From assembly GCA_023313575.1 (NCBI GenBank), contig JAJTTP010000031.1:124001-188000 (forward strand): 64,000 nucleotides of DNA, written 5' to 3'. The translations under genes were made by a program, and so were the position numbers. This document shows, one piece after another, positions 1 through 11,800 of this stretch. The DNA is from Eutypella sp. D-1. Its lineage: Eukaryota > Ascomycota > Sordariomycetes > Xylariales > Diatrypaceae. How positions within the stretch are numbered: position 1 is the first letter of the stretch; each line of letters opens with the position of its first letter. The notes under the pieces are model-generated. The model did no database searches, was not told the origin of the DNA, and worked only from the letters and a program-made list of their open reading frames with translations.

Positions 1-1046
1 TCAGCAATCTTGCCCAGGACTTTCTCGCCCGTGCGACCACCCAAGCGTTTGACCTCCTTATAGATGCTGTCGAGCGAACCACCTTCGCAAAACTCCATGG
101 CGATGGAGATGGTGGCGGTTGCTGGGTCGACAAAGGCACCGTAGTATCGACAGATGTGCTCGGACGCACATGATTTGTTGAAGTTAATTTCACGGAGAAT
201 CTGCTTCTTGACATCTGGGTCCGGGTTCGTCGTGATCACCTGGCAATCTTGTTAGGATGTATGTAACGGAAATTCTTGGTGCGTGCTTACCTTCAAGGCG
301 AAGACGGTTTTCCCTCCCTTCAACTGACACCTCGTGACGGCACCTCCAGCACCTTCGCCCAAGCCGCCCAGCTCAATGATACGGTTCTCGGAGCTAGCAA
401 TTCTCCAGCCATCATCGTCGAGATCATCGACATCGGCGGTCCTGGCCTTCTCCAAGGTGAGCTTATCGAAGCTGTTCTCGAGACCCTGCGTACTGCTATC
501 CCTCTCCATTCCAACACCACCCTCGCTCCGTTCCGAGTATATAGAGCCGACGGCAGATATTGGGTCGGGGGTTCCGTGTGGTCTCGTGCCGATGCCATAC
601 TGTGAGGCGAAGGACAGGGCGGAGAACTGTGAGCCCGCGGAGGTAGGGTTACTGGCTCGACCGTCCATAGGACCAAAGCTGCCTGACCTCGAGTGAGCGG
701 CACTACTCTCGCTTCCACCGCTCGCGGACTGACCGGTCTGGAGGGTGACCATAGGGCGCGGAGGCTGCTCGTATGGCGTGACGGTGCTGCCCATAGGCGT
801 GGCCAGGTGTAATGTAGGGAGTTGAGGACGGGCGGGAGCGGCTCCCACGGCACCACCGACGGGTTTCGCATTAGGAGAGGGAGGAATGGCGAGACCTAGA
901 CGAGGGGTTCGAGCACCACCTGGCCTCCCACCCCCGAGAGCTGGCCGGAGCAAAGGAGCGGGAGAGGACATGGTGGGGACGTTGGAGGGCGAGGATTGTT
1001 GCGGGACGGATGTCGGTGCGTCTAGAGAGGTATTGGAGGGCTTCAT
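1..1046 (-). CDS. MKK1: MAP kinase kinase of the cell-wall-integrity pathway (Mkk1/MkkA type), 5' part only
   Basis: This is the N-terminal part of a dual-specificity MAPKK, which in this family phosphorylates the Slt2/Mpk1-type MAP kinase downstream of Pkc1 and Bck1. Exon 1 is 1046-291. Intron 1 is 290-240 (51 bp, GTAAGC donor, TCCTAAC branch, CAG acceptor). Exon 2 runs from 239 off the left edge. The first ~205 residues are a disordered Ser/Pro/Gly-rich region containing the family-typical [17 protein letters not shown]. The kinase domain then opens with a glycine loop ([11 protein letters not shown]) and the VAIK-equivalent lysine in FALKV at the splice junction. It continues through [14 protein letters not shown] and [19 protein letters not shown] to KVLGKIA. 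An internal ATG at 971 ([10 protein letters not shown]) has a good context (CCACCATG) and fits the start of related proteins as I remember them, so the true start may be 971. The catalytic loop and activation site lie outside the window. Confidence 0.9.
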
Positions 1047-1510
1047 GGCGAGAGAGAGAGAAAGAGAGAGACAGAAGAGTTAGCGTTTTTATCATTTCAT
1101 GAAGTTATTATCATTGTAGGGTGTGTCTATGTCGACTGTGCAAAAGTCAAGTATGGAGAGAGTGTGGTGGTAGTGTCAAGACTACATAGGGTAGGTAGAA
1201 ACAAAGAAAAGGGGGTATATAAAGGGGCGGAGAGAGAGAGTAAAAATAAATACATTTTGAGCCGCGGATTCAGCAGGCAAAGTCGGGTTCTCGCTTTCAG
1301 GCATCGTCCGTCGTATGGAGTTGTGTATTGTATATATGTATGTGTGTATATGTGTGTAAGAAAGAGAGAAGGAAAAAAAAAAGGATTCCGGCTGCAGGTG
1401 CAGGGGTGCGAATGGAGTTGTGTATGGTTACAAAATGCTGGCTAGATGGGGTCCCTTTTTTTTTTGGCTTTTTTTCTTTTCTTCGAGAGAGAAAAGCAAC
1501 CGTGCGGCAC

Positions 1511-1558
1511 TGACTGGCTGACTGACTGGCTGGCTTGCTTGCTGGCTTGCTGGCTGGT
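1511..1558. repeat. Imperfect tetranucleotide repeat (CTGG/CTTG/CTGA)
   Basis: An uninterrupted run of four-base units alternating between TGAC, TGGC and TTGC types lies about 0.5 kb upstream of the MAPKK start codon. It is a simple-sequence repeat with no coding meaning that I can see. Confidence 0.7.
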
Positions 1559-4500
1559 GATGGAGAAGCGGACGCAGGTGGGCAGGCGGACAGGCAAGCG
1601 GGCGAGTCTAGATGGACCTCTTTTGTTTTCCCCTTTGGCAGATGTGTGGACTTGAGTGGATGTAGATGTAGAACCAAATATGCAGATACAAATATAAGTA
1701 CTTAAGTAGGTAGTTACGTATGTAACCTTGGAACTGATTGTTGTTTTATGGTCAAGTCGTGGAGGATGTCCACCAGTGAGTTTCCCGCGTAATACTCAAC
1801 TCAGTAATACTCACTCAGTATGATATGGGCTCACGTACACCAAGAAGTGGTGAGGGGTGGGGGGACATGTGACAGCAAGCGAAGGTAGGAGAGAGACACA
1901 GAGAGCTCTCACGCGTAACATACACTCCTGAACTGAAAGGAGGTTGTACCCGACAGTTATAGGAGTGTAGGATTGTAAGATTGTAGATGTTGTTGGCAAG
2001 CAACGTTGGCTTAAAATGAAGCAATTGTGTGTGTATTATACCTCAAGGTTGGGTAGGAAGCGAACGTCAAAAGCAGTAGTTAATAGCAGAGCTTAGCTGG
2101 CTGAATGGAATCCCAAAAAGATACTTGGGCAGAGCAGAGAGATCTAGATTTAACTAATTGATATTTAAACTCAAGCCAAAAAAAGAATGGAAAGAGAGTT
2201 AAGTAAGGCGAACTGTCATTCCTGATGTTGAGGAAGGGAGGGAATAGAGCAAAGCGTATAAAATAATAATAATAATATCATGAGACGATAAAATGATATA
2301 AAAAGGCCTTAAAAAAGAGGTTTGTTTCCAGGTGGCCTGCCTTAAAGAGATGGGGGGAGGGATGGAAGTAAGAGATGACGGGAGGTTTTAGTTAACTACT
2401 GTACCTGTCCTAAGTACCTAAGTAGGTACATAACTCCCTAGCTTACATACTCCCCCGGCCAGCTTAACTAGTGGTTTTTGGGGGGTCTAGTGATCGTACC
2501 AGTAGGGCTAGGAGGAGTTTCCCTTGCCCTTCCCCTCACTACCAGGTAAATACATGGATGTAACTAACTGAACTACAAGTAAATGAAACCTTCTCTCCCC
2601 CAGTTCAACCTGGGATGGCTGGGTGGTAAGTATGGGAATTGATCGATTGATACCCGGCGACCCACTGGGACCTTGGAATTCAGTTACCTGTCGCCTGTTG
2701 GCCAACTACTAGGTACCTGCCTACCCTATCTATCTATACTAAGGGAGAGGTATCTTTCTTAGAAAAAAGCGGAGAACCAGGGTAGGGGGAGGAGGAGGGA
2801 GAGGGGGTTGATCAAGTGGGGACATGGGTAGAGAGGAGTACTCAGGTACCAACTAACTACAGGTATGTAGTCGTTCTCCTCAAGTCCTGTCCCTGGAGGT
2901 AACTACAATCCATCCCATTACTTGACTGACTTCCCGTAAAGTTCCAAGGTTGATAACTGATCGGGACACTTGGCAGGGATGTCATGCAGCGGCCATAATC
3001 TCTATGTAGTAAGTAATAACTAACTGACAGCCCTGGCGATATATCATCTTGTCTTCTCGAGACTATGAGGTCAGGCTTGTCAGTCTACAATATGTGTATG
3101 AAGTCGTACTACTAGAAGCGTGACCAGAAGAAGTGACAAGACAGGGATCCTACTACACACTATACTTAGTCTACGTTGTGGCTGGCTAAAGCAACTTGGA
3201 AGCGGGTGGGCGGCCAGTCGGGCAGTTTGACGGAAAAACGAACGGCATATCGGCTTCTTAGCTTTTCTTTTTTTTGTATTTCTCTCTCTCTCTTTTCCTT
3301 TCCTTTTTTAACCAACCTAGTTAAGAGGTACGGAGTAGGTAAGTTTTGGTCAATTAGTTACCTACCGAGGGTAGGCTAGGTAGTAGTTTAAAACACCTTG
3401 CAACACCCACCCTAACGTAAGAGAAAATTGGGCAAGCGGGGGATCGACAGATGGACACAACGCACCCAAGCGCCCTTCCTCCTCCATACACACACCATAC
3501 ACCAGACAGACGTTCCCTGGTCTGGTCTTGCAACAGCCTGCTTGCCCTGCTCATCAAGTTTAACAATCAGAAAAAAAGAGCCAAGCAACCAAGCAGCCTT
3601 TCGGGATCGTGCGCGCGGGTGGACCGATCCAGTTTTTTTTTTCGAGGCCATCCGAGACATCTACATATGTCGTTACATAGAAGCACACAACCTAGCACAA
3701 CCACAACCTTGAATACCAAGTACACAGTCAATATGTAGTAGACTATTGACTACAGATCTTACTACCTTACACTAGTACATCCAAGGATGCGATGGCCTCC
3801 CTTGTACATACATAGGCTACCAGGATACCCTGAATACCCTGAGAGATGAGACGACGCCCGGCGCCTAACGGTGCCCGCCAACCGTCTGCCCGTCTGCCCG
3901 TCGAGCCCTAGTCAGGCTTAGTTGCTTGTACTCTTTTCGTATATACCGTCAAAAGGTGCCTACCTACCTAGCTGAGATGCTACTTTAGTGTAAACATTCG
4001 AGGCGCTCTCTTCCGGGTAATCGAAACGCATCAACCTACCCGAGGTACGCAGGGAAGCCGGGGAGCTACACTACCTAGTTGACCTGTCTACATACTAACT
4101 ACTTGCTTCCTTGAACGTACACACACACACCCGCGCAACCAGGACCCGGCTCCGGCTCCAAAGTATGGAGATCGGCATACGTCAGCGCTTGTTGTGTGCA
4201 TTATTACACATGTAAACGCGCTTATGTCACCCCGGATTGGACGAGAGCCATATCCGCGCATCCCTCCCCCTCCCCCGGTCATCCATCTTCCAGGAGGCTA
4301 ATAACAAGGGCATTGCAACAATGCTCCAGTTGTGTGCGGAGAGCGAGCTCAGTGAGTGATTTGATCTCACGAGGTCGGGGTATGGGGGTTGGTTTCTTCT
4401 CTCCAAAAAACGGCTACCAACCGTGCCATCGGCCGCATCATCTCTTTCTTTCTTTCTTTCTGGAACCCAGCGAAACGATCAACATCATCACGGTCCTCAT

Positions 4501-5780
4501 CAGCCCGAACGGGCTCATCATTTTTTTACGACCAGCGTTGCGCGCCAGCCCTTGCCTCGCCCGCGCCAGAAAGGATCCCGGTTCTCCCGATGGTGCGCGT
4601 ATGCACTCCCGTGTAACCCTGGATTCCCATTCGATGGGCAGGTACCGTCTGATGCTCCCCTGGCGGCTTCGAGCCCCCCCCCTTTCCAATGGGAGCCCCA
4701 TGAATTGCCCCTCATCCATGGATCATGGGGCCCGCTTATTACTCCCATCTCACCAAACTAACATGTAGCGTAGCCTATGTAGATACAACCGCAGTGACAG
4801 TGATAGTGACAGTGACTACGAGAAACCCTATTCGGGAGACGCGCATCCCCTTCAGCGTCGTCGAACCAGTTGCATTCCACAGATGCGGCGTGTTGGTTAT
4901 TGAAGCAATGAGGGGGTCTCCTCCTTTACCATGGCATGTTTCTTTCCTAGATATCACCGGGGGGAAAAAAGAGGTCATCGCCTGATAAAAACGGGGGACG
5001 TATGAGACTCGATCGCCCCCTACGTCGTCGACGTCCGTAGGGTTACAGCGCAGAAACCTGTCCCTCGCAGCTGAAACCCGCCATTTGGGGGTCGTGCAAA
5101 CCATACCATTGTGCGGCCGTATGTATATACCGAGTAGCAATATCGAGGCACCGTTACTAGGCAGAGTCTCGACGTTAACAGCTGAGGAGAGGGAGGAGCT
5201 TGTGATGCCGTACAACCTCTCCCCCCCACCAAAAAGTCTCCCAATGAAAACGGATACTAGGCACAGGAACGGCGCGAGTAGTATGCGGCTTTCTTACTAT
5301 TATGTACTCCGAATGGGGGCCAAAAATTCAGGTAGGCTTATCAAACCTATGTCTGCGTCGGGTTACATAACATAACTAGGGCCAGACAAGAAGGTCGTCC
5401 ACCTGCAGCAAGTAGTAATAAATTGGGGGCCAAAAGCACCTTTCCCCCCAAAAACGCCGACGGATGCTACGTAGCAGGCAAATTACCAAGATCAGCCGTA
5501 CGATGACGAGGCGGGTCGTACATGAACCTACCTCTCTCCCTCAACGGCATCTCGTAGCATCACTGAAGCTTCGTAGATGATAGATGGTGTTTTCTCGTGA
5601 TGTTCTTCGTTGCCCCCTATATGTATGTAACATGGCACAAACACACGCACTAGTTCTACATAACCCCTATCTATCGGTGGAGATTTGGACCAACCTCGAC
5701 GCGGAACGGCCGTGCGTGTGCGTGCGCGTGCGAGCCTTTTGCCTGCCTGCCTGTATATATAGTTACCGGGAATCCGGTAA

Positions 5781-5793
5781 GGGGGGGGGGGGG
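5781..5793. repeat. Poly-G tract (13 G)
   Basis: A homopolymer of 13 G follows a CCGGTAA sequence in non-coding DNA. Its length is likely to vary or to be miscalled in sequencing. Confidence 0.7.
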
Positions 5794-7154
5794 TGATTCA
5801 GAAATACTGCTAGACTTGCCAGGATCACTTAGACATCTCGAGACGCCTTTCCCCTGGCAGCAATGGACGGACGGCCCTCCCCACGGTATGTTTTTGATCC
5901 CACCTCAGCCCTCGAGTTCCTGAGTCCGTCAGCCCGTTGACTAGCTAGCATCCTCCTCCTAGCTATGCTAGCTAGCCTGGATACTTACTTATGTATCTAA
6001 GTTGCCAAGTGAGCCGTAAATCTGACAGGATACCTGAATGAATTTTCCACGTGGCAGTACCCCCCCCTCCCCCCCTTGTCTGGGGCCCAATGGGAGGCGC
6101 TACGCATCTTGCATACATATACATAGCCGGCGGTAATATCATCCCTTATATGAACCGGGGAGTATGTATGTAATACGGTCTTCGGGATGGCCGAAGTTCT
6201 GACATGGGGATTCCAAGCTTCGACCATACCAACGTATTATATAGCAAGGTAACCCCTACCTACATATTTATCTACTACGTAGGTAGGGTACTGGCTATTG
6301 AGTAGGCAGGTCGAATAGGGACTCTGGTAAACTGTGAATATGAAGCTGAAGCTTCCGGGCCTTGTTATACTCTATATCCTAAGTATGTAAGCATGAAACG
6401 GCGTCATGCTACCCAACTGGACACTGCTTGCCCACTTACCTAAGTGACCCAGATAAGCAGGTAAGTGCTTACATGTGAGATAGGTACTTCCGTTGACCAA
6501 GGAGCTTGCAACATTCGAGATACCCAGGACATATCGGTTGAACTACTAGAGAAAAGGAGTTATATAATAGTATTAAACAACGAACCTCCTACCTGATCAA
6601 ACTGGAGATACTATATTTACCCGGACAACATAAAACGTCCTAAAATGACCTTGGAGATCCGGGAGATCCACCGATCCTAGGCTTAGGTAGGGAGGTATGT
6701 TATATGTTAGTCTAGGTATGTATTACAGCTCTAGGGTATATACATACATACCTGTACCTACTTACATATTACACATCCATCTAACCTGCTGCTACCTAGC
6801 CCTATTAAAGCTCAGGGTAAAGCAGTAACCCAGGGGTTAGCAAAGCGCGCGCTTAAGAAGTGGGTCCAGCTAAAGCTTCCCCGTTCCACTGGAGTCCCTT
6901 GTCGCGGTATTTCTCCACAATTGGAAGTAACCCCTGCTAGGTTTCAACTAAGATTTTTTTTTTCTTACTCTTTTTTTTTTGGCCTTTCTGCTTGGTCACT
7001 GGCTGATGGATGGTGAGGCTCGCATTATATCACATTACTTGATCAGAAGGAGGGAAAGTCCTAATAGGTCCCCTACACGTTATTCGTGACGAGCCTGTTA
7101 AAGAAGTACGAGCAACGATCTGGGAAGTAGTAGTATAATATTTGAACTACTAAG

Positions 7155-8822
7155 ATGCCGTCGTCCGTGGATGGGGATGATGACCCACGCATCGACTCCG
7201 ATGATGCTTCATCGGCGTCTGAGATATCGGCAGCATCCCAGCCAAGCGAAGGGAGCGACTCGGGGTCTGAATCCGACTCCCTTGATAGTCTTGGCTCTCG
7301 CAAGCGACGTAAGATCGCAGATGCGGGCACGGACACCCCCCTTGCGAAGAAGAACCCGGTAGTAGTGTCTTCTATACACGCGCCGTCCAGGATCAAACGA
7401 AAAACCGGGAACGACTCAGCACCGGCCAGCAAATCACAGCCGGAAACGTTACCCGTCACTACCGCCGAGGCTGCCGCTGCATCCGCGGACGCTGTTCCGG
7501 CCGCCAACCCCACGCCCAGCCGCAATGCAACGTTCGAGTCCCTGCAGCTGCGGCCCTGGCTCGTCCAGTCCCTGAGGAACATGGCCATCCGGCGCCCCAC
7601 CGGCATCCAGGCGCGGTGTATCCCCGAGATCCTCAAGGGCCGCGACTGCATAGGCACGAGCCGGACGGGCTCCGGAAAGACGGTAGCCTTTGCCGCCCCG
7701 ATCCTGCAGAAGCTGGCTGAGGACCCGAGCGCCATCTACGCCGTCGTCCTGACCGCCACGCGCGAGCTGGCCCTGCAGATCTACGAGCAGTTCAAGGCCA
7801 TCTCCGCGCCCCAGAACGTCAAGGCCGTCCTGGTCACCGGCGGCTCTGACATGCGGCCCCAGGCCATCGCCCTGGCCCAGCGCCCCCACGTCGTCATCGC
7901 CACCCCCGGCCGCCTGGCCGACCACATACGCTGCTCCGGCGAGGACACCATCTGCGGGCTCCGCCGCGTCCGCTTCGTAGTACTCGACGAGGCGGACCGT
8001 CTCCTAGCCGCCGCCGGCCCCGGGAGCATGCTGCCCGACATCGAGGAGTGTCTCGGGGTCCTACCGCCCTCGACGGAGCGGCAGACACTGCTGTTCACGG
8101 CGACGATGACGCCCGAGGTGCGGGCGCTCAAGGACATGCCGCCGCGGGCGGGCAAGGAGGCGGCGTTCGTGTGCGAGGTGGAGACGCGGACGCTCGCGGT
8201 GCCGGCGACGCTGCGCCAGATGTACGTGCAGGTCAACGTGACGCACAAGGAGTACTACCTGCACGCGTTCCTGCTGACGGCGCGCAACGCCGCCCGCTCG
8301 TCGCTCATCGTCTTCTGCAACCGCACCTCCACCGCCGAGTACCTGCACCACCTGCTGCGGCTGCTGGACCACCGCGTGACGTCGCTGCACTCGCGGCTGC
8401 CGCAGCGCCAGCGCGTCGATAACCTGGGCCGGTTCCGCGCCGCCGCCGCCCGCGTCCTCGTCGCTACCGACGTCGCCTCCCGCGGCCTCGATATCCCCGA
8501 GGTTAGCCTCGTCGTCAACTACGACGTACCGCAGGAGCCGGACGATTACATCCACCGCGTGGGACGAACGGCGCGGGCTGGCCGTACCGGCGACGCCGTC
8601 ACTTTCGTCGGCCAGCGCGACGTCGGTCGCGTCCACGCCATCGAGGACCGCGTCGGCTCCGCCATGGTCGAGTGGGAGGAGGAGGGCGTCAACCTCGAGA
8701 CCCGCCTCGTCAGGGACCACATCAAGACCGTCGCCGAGAAGAAGAGGGAGGCCCTCCTCAATATCGAGGAACACCGCGAGGTCGGCGGCAAGCGGAAGCG
8801 GAAGAAGCTCCGGCTGGAGTGA
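7155..8822 (+). CDS. DBP8: DEAD-box ATP-dependent RNA helicase Dbp8 (18S rRNA / 40S subunit biogenesis)
   Basis: A 555-residue intronless protein. The first ~125 residues are acidic, Ser-rich and Lys-rich with nuclear-localisation-like basic clusters. The helicase core follows with all motifs in order: Q motif ([20 protein letters not shown]), motif I SRTGSGKT (K175), Ia [11 protein letters not shown], Ib TPGRL, II DEAD (278-281), III TAT in [43 protein letters not shown] (H467 onward). TAT in place of SAT and the short C-terminus ending in [10 protein letters not shown] fit Dbp8 rather than other DEAD-box paralogues. The family acts in the nucleolus in early 18S rRNA cleavages. Motif I has Ser where Ala is usual. 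The coding sequence is strongly GC-rich compared with its flanks. The start codon at 7155 begins a typical acidic leader; no other upstream in-frame candidate is needed. Confidence 0.93.
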   Translation: MPSSVDGDDDPRIDSDDASSASEISAASQPSEGSDSGSESDSLDSLGSRKRRKIADAGTDTPLAKKNPVVVSSIHAPSRIKRKTGNDSAPASKSQPETLPVTTAEAAAASADAVPAANPTPSRNATFESLQLRPWLVQSLRNMAIRRPTGIQARCIPEILKGRDCIGTSRTGSGKTVAFAAPILQKLAEDPSAIYAVVLTATRELALQIYEQFKAISAPQNVKAVLVTGGSDMRPQAIALAQRPHVVIATPGRLADHIRCSGEDTICGLRRVRFVVLDEADRLLAAAGPGSMLPDIEECLGVLPPSTERQTLLFTATMTPEVRALKDMPPRAGKEAAFVCEVETRTLAVPATLRQMYVQVNVTHKEYYLHAFLLTARNAARSSLIVFCNRTSTAEYLHHLLRLLDHRVTSLHSRLPQRQRVDNLGRFRAAAARVLVATDVASRGLDIPEVSLVVNYDVPQEPDDYIHRVGRTARAGRTGDAVTFVGQRDVGRVHAIEDRVGSAMVEWEEEGVNLETRLVRDHIKTVAEKKREALLNIEEHREVGGKRKRKKLRLE

Positions 8823-11800
8823 TCCGGTCACTGCGCGGCGAGGAGTGAGCTGACACGATACCTCAACAGGTAGTTCGTCAATGGGTTGGGTGCGTAGCCT
8901 ATGTTCCAGCCTATGGAGAGAGCTATGTACATATCTTGGCGCGGCCCGGAGGCCATGTTAGGACACGGCGTCTCTACGCTGCTTCGTGAGTCCGGTTGCT
9001 CCGCTACGCTTCTCGTTCGCGAGAAGCCCGCCCGTCCCTTGCCGTAATCAACGACGGTGTTGACTCCGCAGCACGGCATGACCGCTGTGTCAGCTTGAAA
9101 GGCATCCCGCGGCGTGACAAGGGAAAGCCGAAATTTGCATATATTACATTGCATCTAGCGGAACTCGTCCAATTGAGCGGAAAGCGCAGGGAGGGCTACG
9201 TTACCAGGTAGTGGGACCAGATAGATCGACTCACGAACATGTCGAGTCCCTGCATACATAGAGATACACATAACGAAGATAATAAGCATTCCCCCATGCG
9301 CCACACACACACAAAGCATACATATACGCGCATAGATGCATGAGGGACACAATAAGCCCCTGTGACTCCACCCCGCCAGATACAGTCAGACGTGATGATG
9401 ATGATGTACGTAGTAGGTTGGTTCATTTCGAACCCTAGATTGGTGCTGAAGAAAAAGCAAAAGAAAACGCCCAAAAGATGGTACGCAGAGAGGAGAATCC
9501 CGTGGCTCGTTTCTCCGGTCAGCTCAGGCGGGTTGGGTTTCGGCTTGCCCGAACGAGAACGAGGGACTACATAGCAACGAGCGAGCGGATGACAATGTTC
9601 GATAAGGGTGATTTACGCACATCTGATCTCCCGACCTACCCGTGTCTGTTCATCAAGCGTGCTCATGCCCCATGTCCGGACGGTCAGGGCACGGCACGTT
9701 GGTTACCAGGCGGTTGTGGCTTGAATGTGAGGAGCTGTGAGCCGATCTCGCCCCTCGGGATCGGCTCGGCGGGTCCCCGGGCGCAGATGCTGCGGTCTCG
9801 GTTTTTCCGTCGTCCGATTGCCCTCGGTGGCGGCGGCGACAGGGCTGAAATCGGCTACGTCCACATATCCCGGTAAGGGCAGTCCGCTTTCCCGTGAGTC
9901 GATAGGCATATGTTACACGTACATTCCCCTAATGACTATTGGCGAGGTCTTCACGGTGCAACCCGGCTCTCGTGTAGGAGGGTCACCGTCTTACCGGAGA
10001 CGAGTACACAATAGCGGCATCCTCGAACTGTCTCGGGTACCTATTACTACGATCCGAATATAGCCTTTCTATTACTCCAGGTATTCATCCTGCTTCGGAA
10101 TATACATAGTAGAGCTTGGGACAATTACTGGTAATGGTAATACCCAGTACCTAGAACACCAGGCAACCTATTTGCCTGGGTCTCTCCAGTTTTAGAACTA
10201 CAATAGCTTGGTTCAATGGATTCCCAGTGAGACGAACAGCAGATCTTTCAAGGGCAGCTTTCTTCTCTAGGTAATCTAACCTCATACCCCTAATCATAAC
10301 AGGGACTTCCTCTCTGTGTGACCCAGTAACGGCGCTTACATGATTACTGTGACGCCTTGGCGGGGCGAACCAACAAAAGTCAAGGTGAGAGAATTTGGAA
10401 TCAACGCTTTTCTCCGTTTTCATCTTTCCGTTCGCGGAGAAACTAACTACATAGGCGTGTGAAGAGTTTGAACAGGTGGATAGATCGCGTGTTCTACTTA
10501 CTAAGTATGTCGTCAGGAAGGATTTTTAAAAAAGTGCAAGGAACGGGGAATTGAATGAAAAAAGTCCCTGCATGACGACGATCAAATGACAAGATGCAAG
10601 GGACCACCAACCTTTCATGAGATATGGGGACAAAAAGGCGTTTAGCGTACCTAACGCCGGAGACATTCGGCGTACAGTGGCGATGACCTCGGGGTTTAGA
10701 CAAATCGCCGCGGGGAGATTCCTCGGCGAACACTGTCAACAACCAATTGAAGACTTTCTGCTTACGACTTGCACTGGGTAATTGACTCTATAACTATTCA
10801 AGTCCATACATACTTAGGTATAACCAGAACTAGTGGTTTGAGCTGTCCGGGATAGGTAGGTCAGCGGTTGTTGATGACAAAAAGCAGAAAAGGTACCGTG
10901 GCTATAGAACTCATTTGCCGGGACCTATGTATTTGTCATTCTGTTCCCAGGTTCCCCGTAAGGCGTATTTCTAACGGTAGTCAGCTAGGAGGAGCCCCTA
11001 CCTACCCGAGCCTTCCAGGCCGACGCGATAAAAAGTTCGCAGGACTTCTCCAGCCCTTGACAACTGGCAACTGGGAAGAGGCCTGTCAGCTTTGCTACAG
11101 CCAGGGTGATTATGGTTAATGGATGACACACTTTTGCTTTTTTTTCTCTCTCTAAACCCCAGCAATCGCGGTCGGACAAGTCGGGTCGGTCTACGAATAG
11201 GCAGCCTAAGGACAACTTCCGACTAGGCTGCGACAAGGGACCTGTGACGCATTATACACAAAGTAGTCACCGAAACTGGGCAGTAAGTCTTAAGAGATTG
11301 CAGATGGGGTTTTAGACACACACAATAATTACCTAGATACATCGTCATGTAGATCGATCGTATGGTTTGTCTCGTACGAAAGTACCGATTAGGCATAATT
11401 CTGCGAAGCCATCGCACCCTGGCGGTAGATCACTCGATAGGTGCTGTAGGAAGGTGACCTGGTAGCTAGACGGCGTAGCAGGACATATGCAACTTCGTGG
11501 ATATGATGCCGCCGTCGTCGCCGCTGCTTCTTTGATCTGGCTGTGATGACCCCAGTTGCGTACCCCTGAGGGAATCGTGTGTCATCCAAAGACATAAGTG
11601 TTCCGGGTAACGTACTATTCATTCATTGCCAAGCGATTGGCAGACGATGCAATCAATATACGATAGCGCTCGGACACCTGCGCCTTATCGCATATAGCAT
11701 ACACGATAGGTATTAACGCGTCGCCGGCAGACTACCGGGGACAGTTGACTAGGGTGATAGGAAGGCCAAGCCTCCCCGACCCTTTCCCCTCTCATGCAAA

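Larger units (their letters stand above)
1047..7154. other. Long non-coding spacer, about 6.1 kb
   Basis: No recognisable coding sequence. Open frames here (for example 4196-4768) lack family resemblance and overlap frames on the other strand. The stretch holds purine tracts just upstream of the MAPKK start (GAGAGA near 1050-1075), a CTGG/CTTG tetranucleotide run near 1511-1558, a 13-G tract at 5781-5793, and many TACCTA/TAGGTA and TACATA-type short repeats. It must contain the promoters of the MAPKK gene (minus) and DBP8 (plus). Confidence 0.6.

Noticed and set aside
4196..4768. 190-codon plus-strand open frame
   Set aside because: No family resemblance, strongly skewed composition, and several other frames are open over the same DNA.
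8061..8831. 256-codon minus-strand open frame antisense to DBP8
   Set aside because: A mirror frame of GC-rich helicase codons, with repetitive Arg/Gly/Val/Asp composition typical of antisense shadows.
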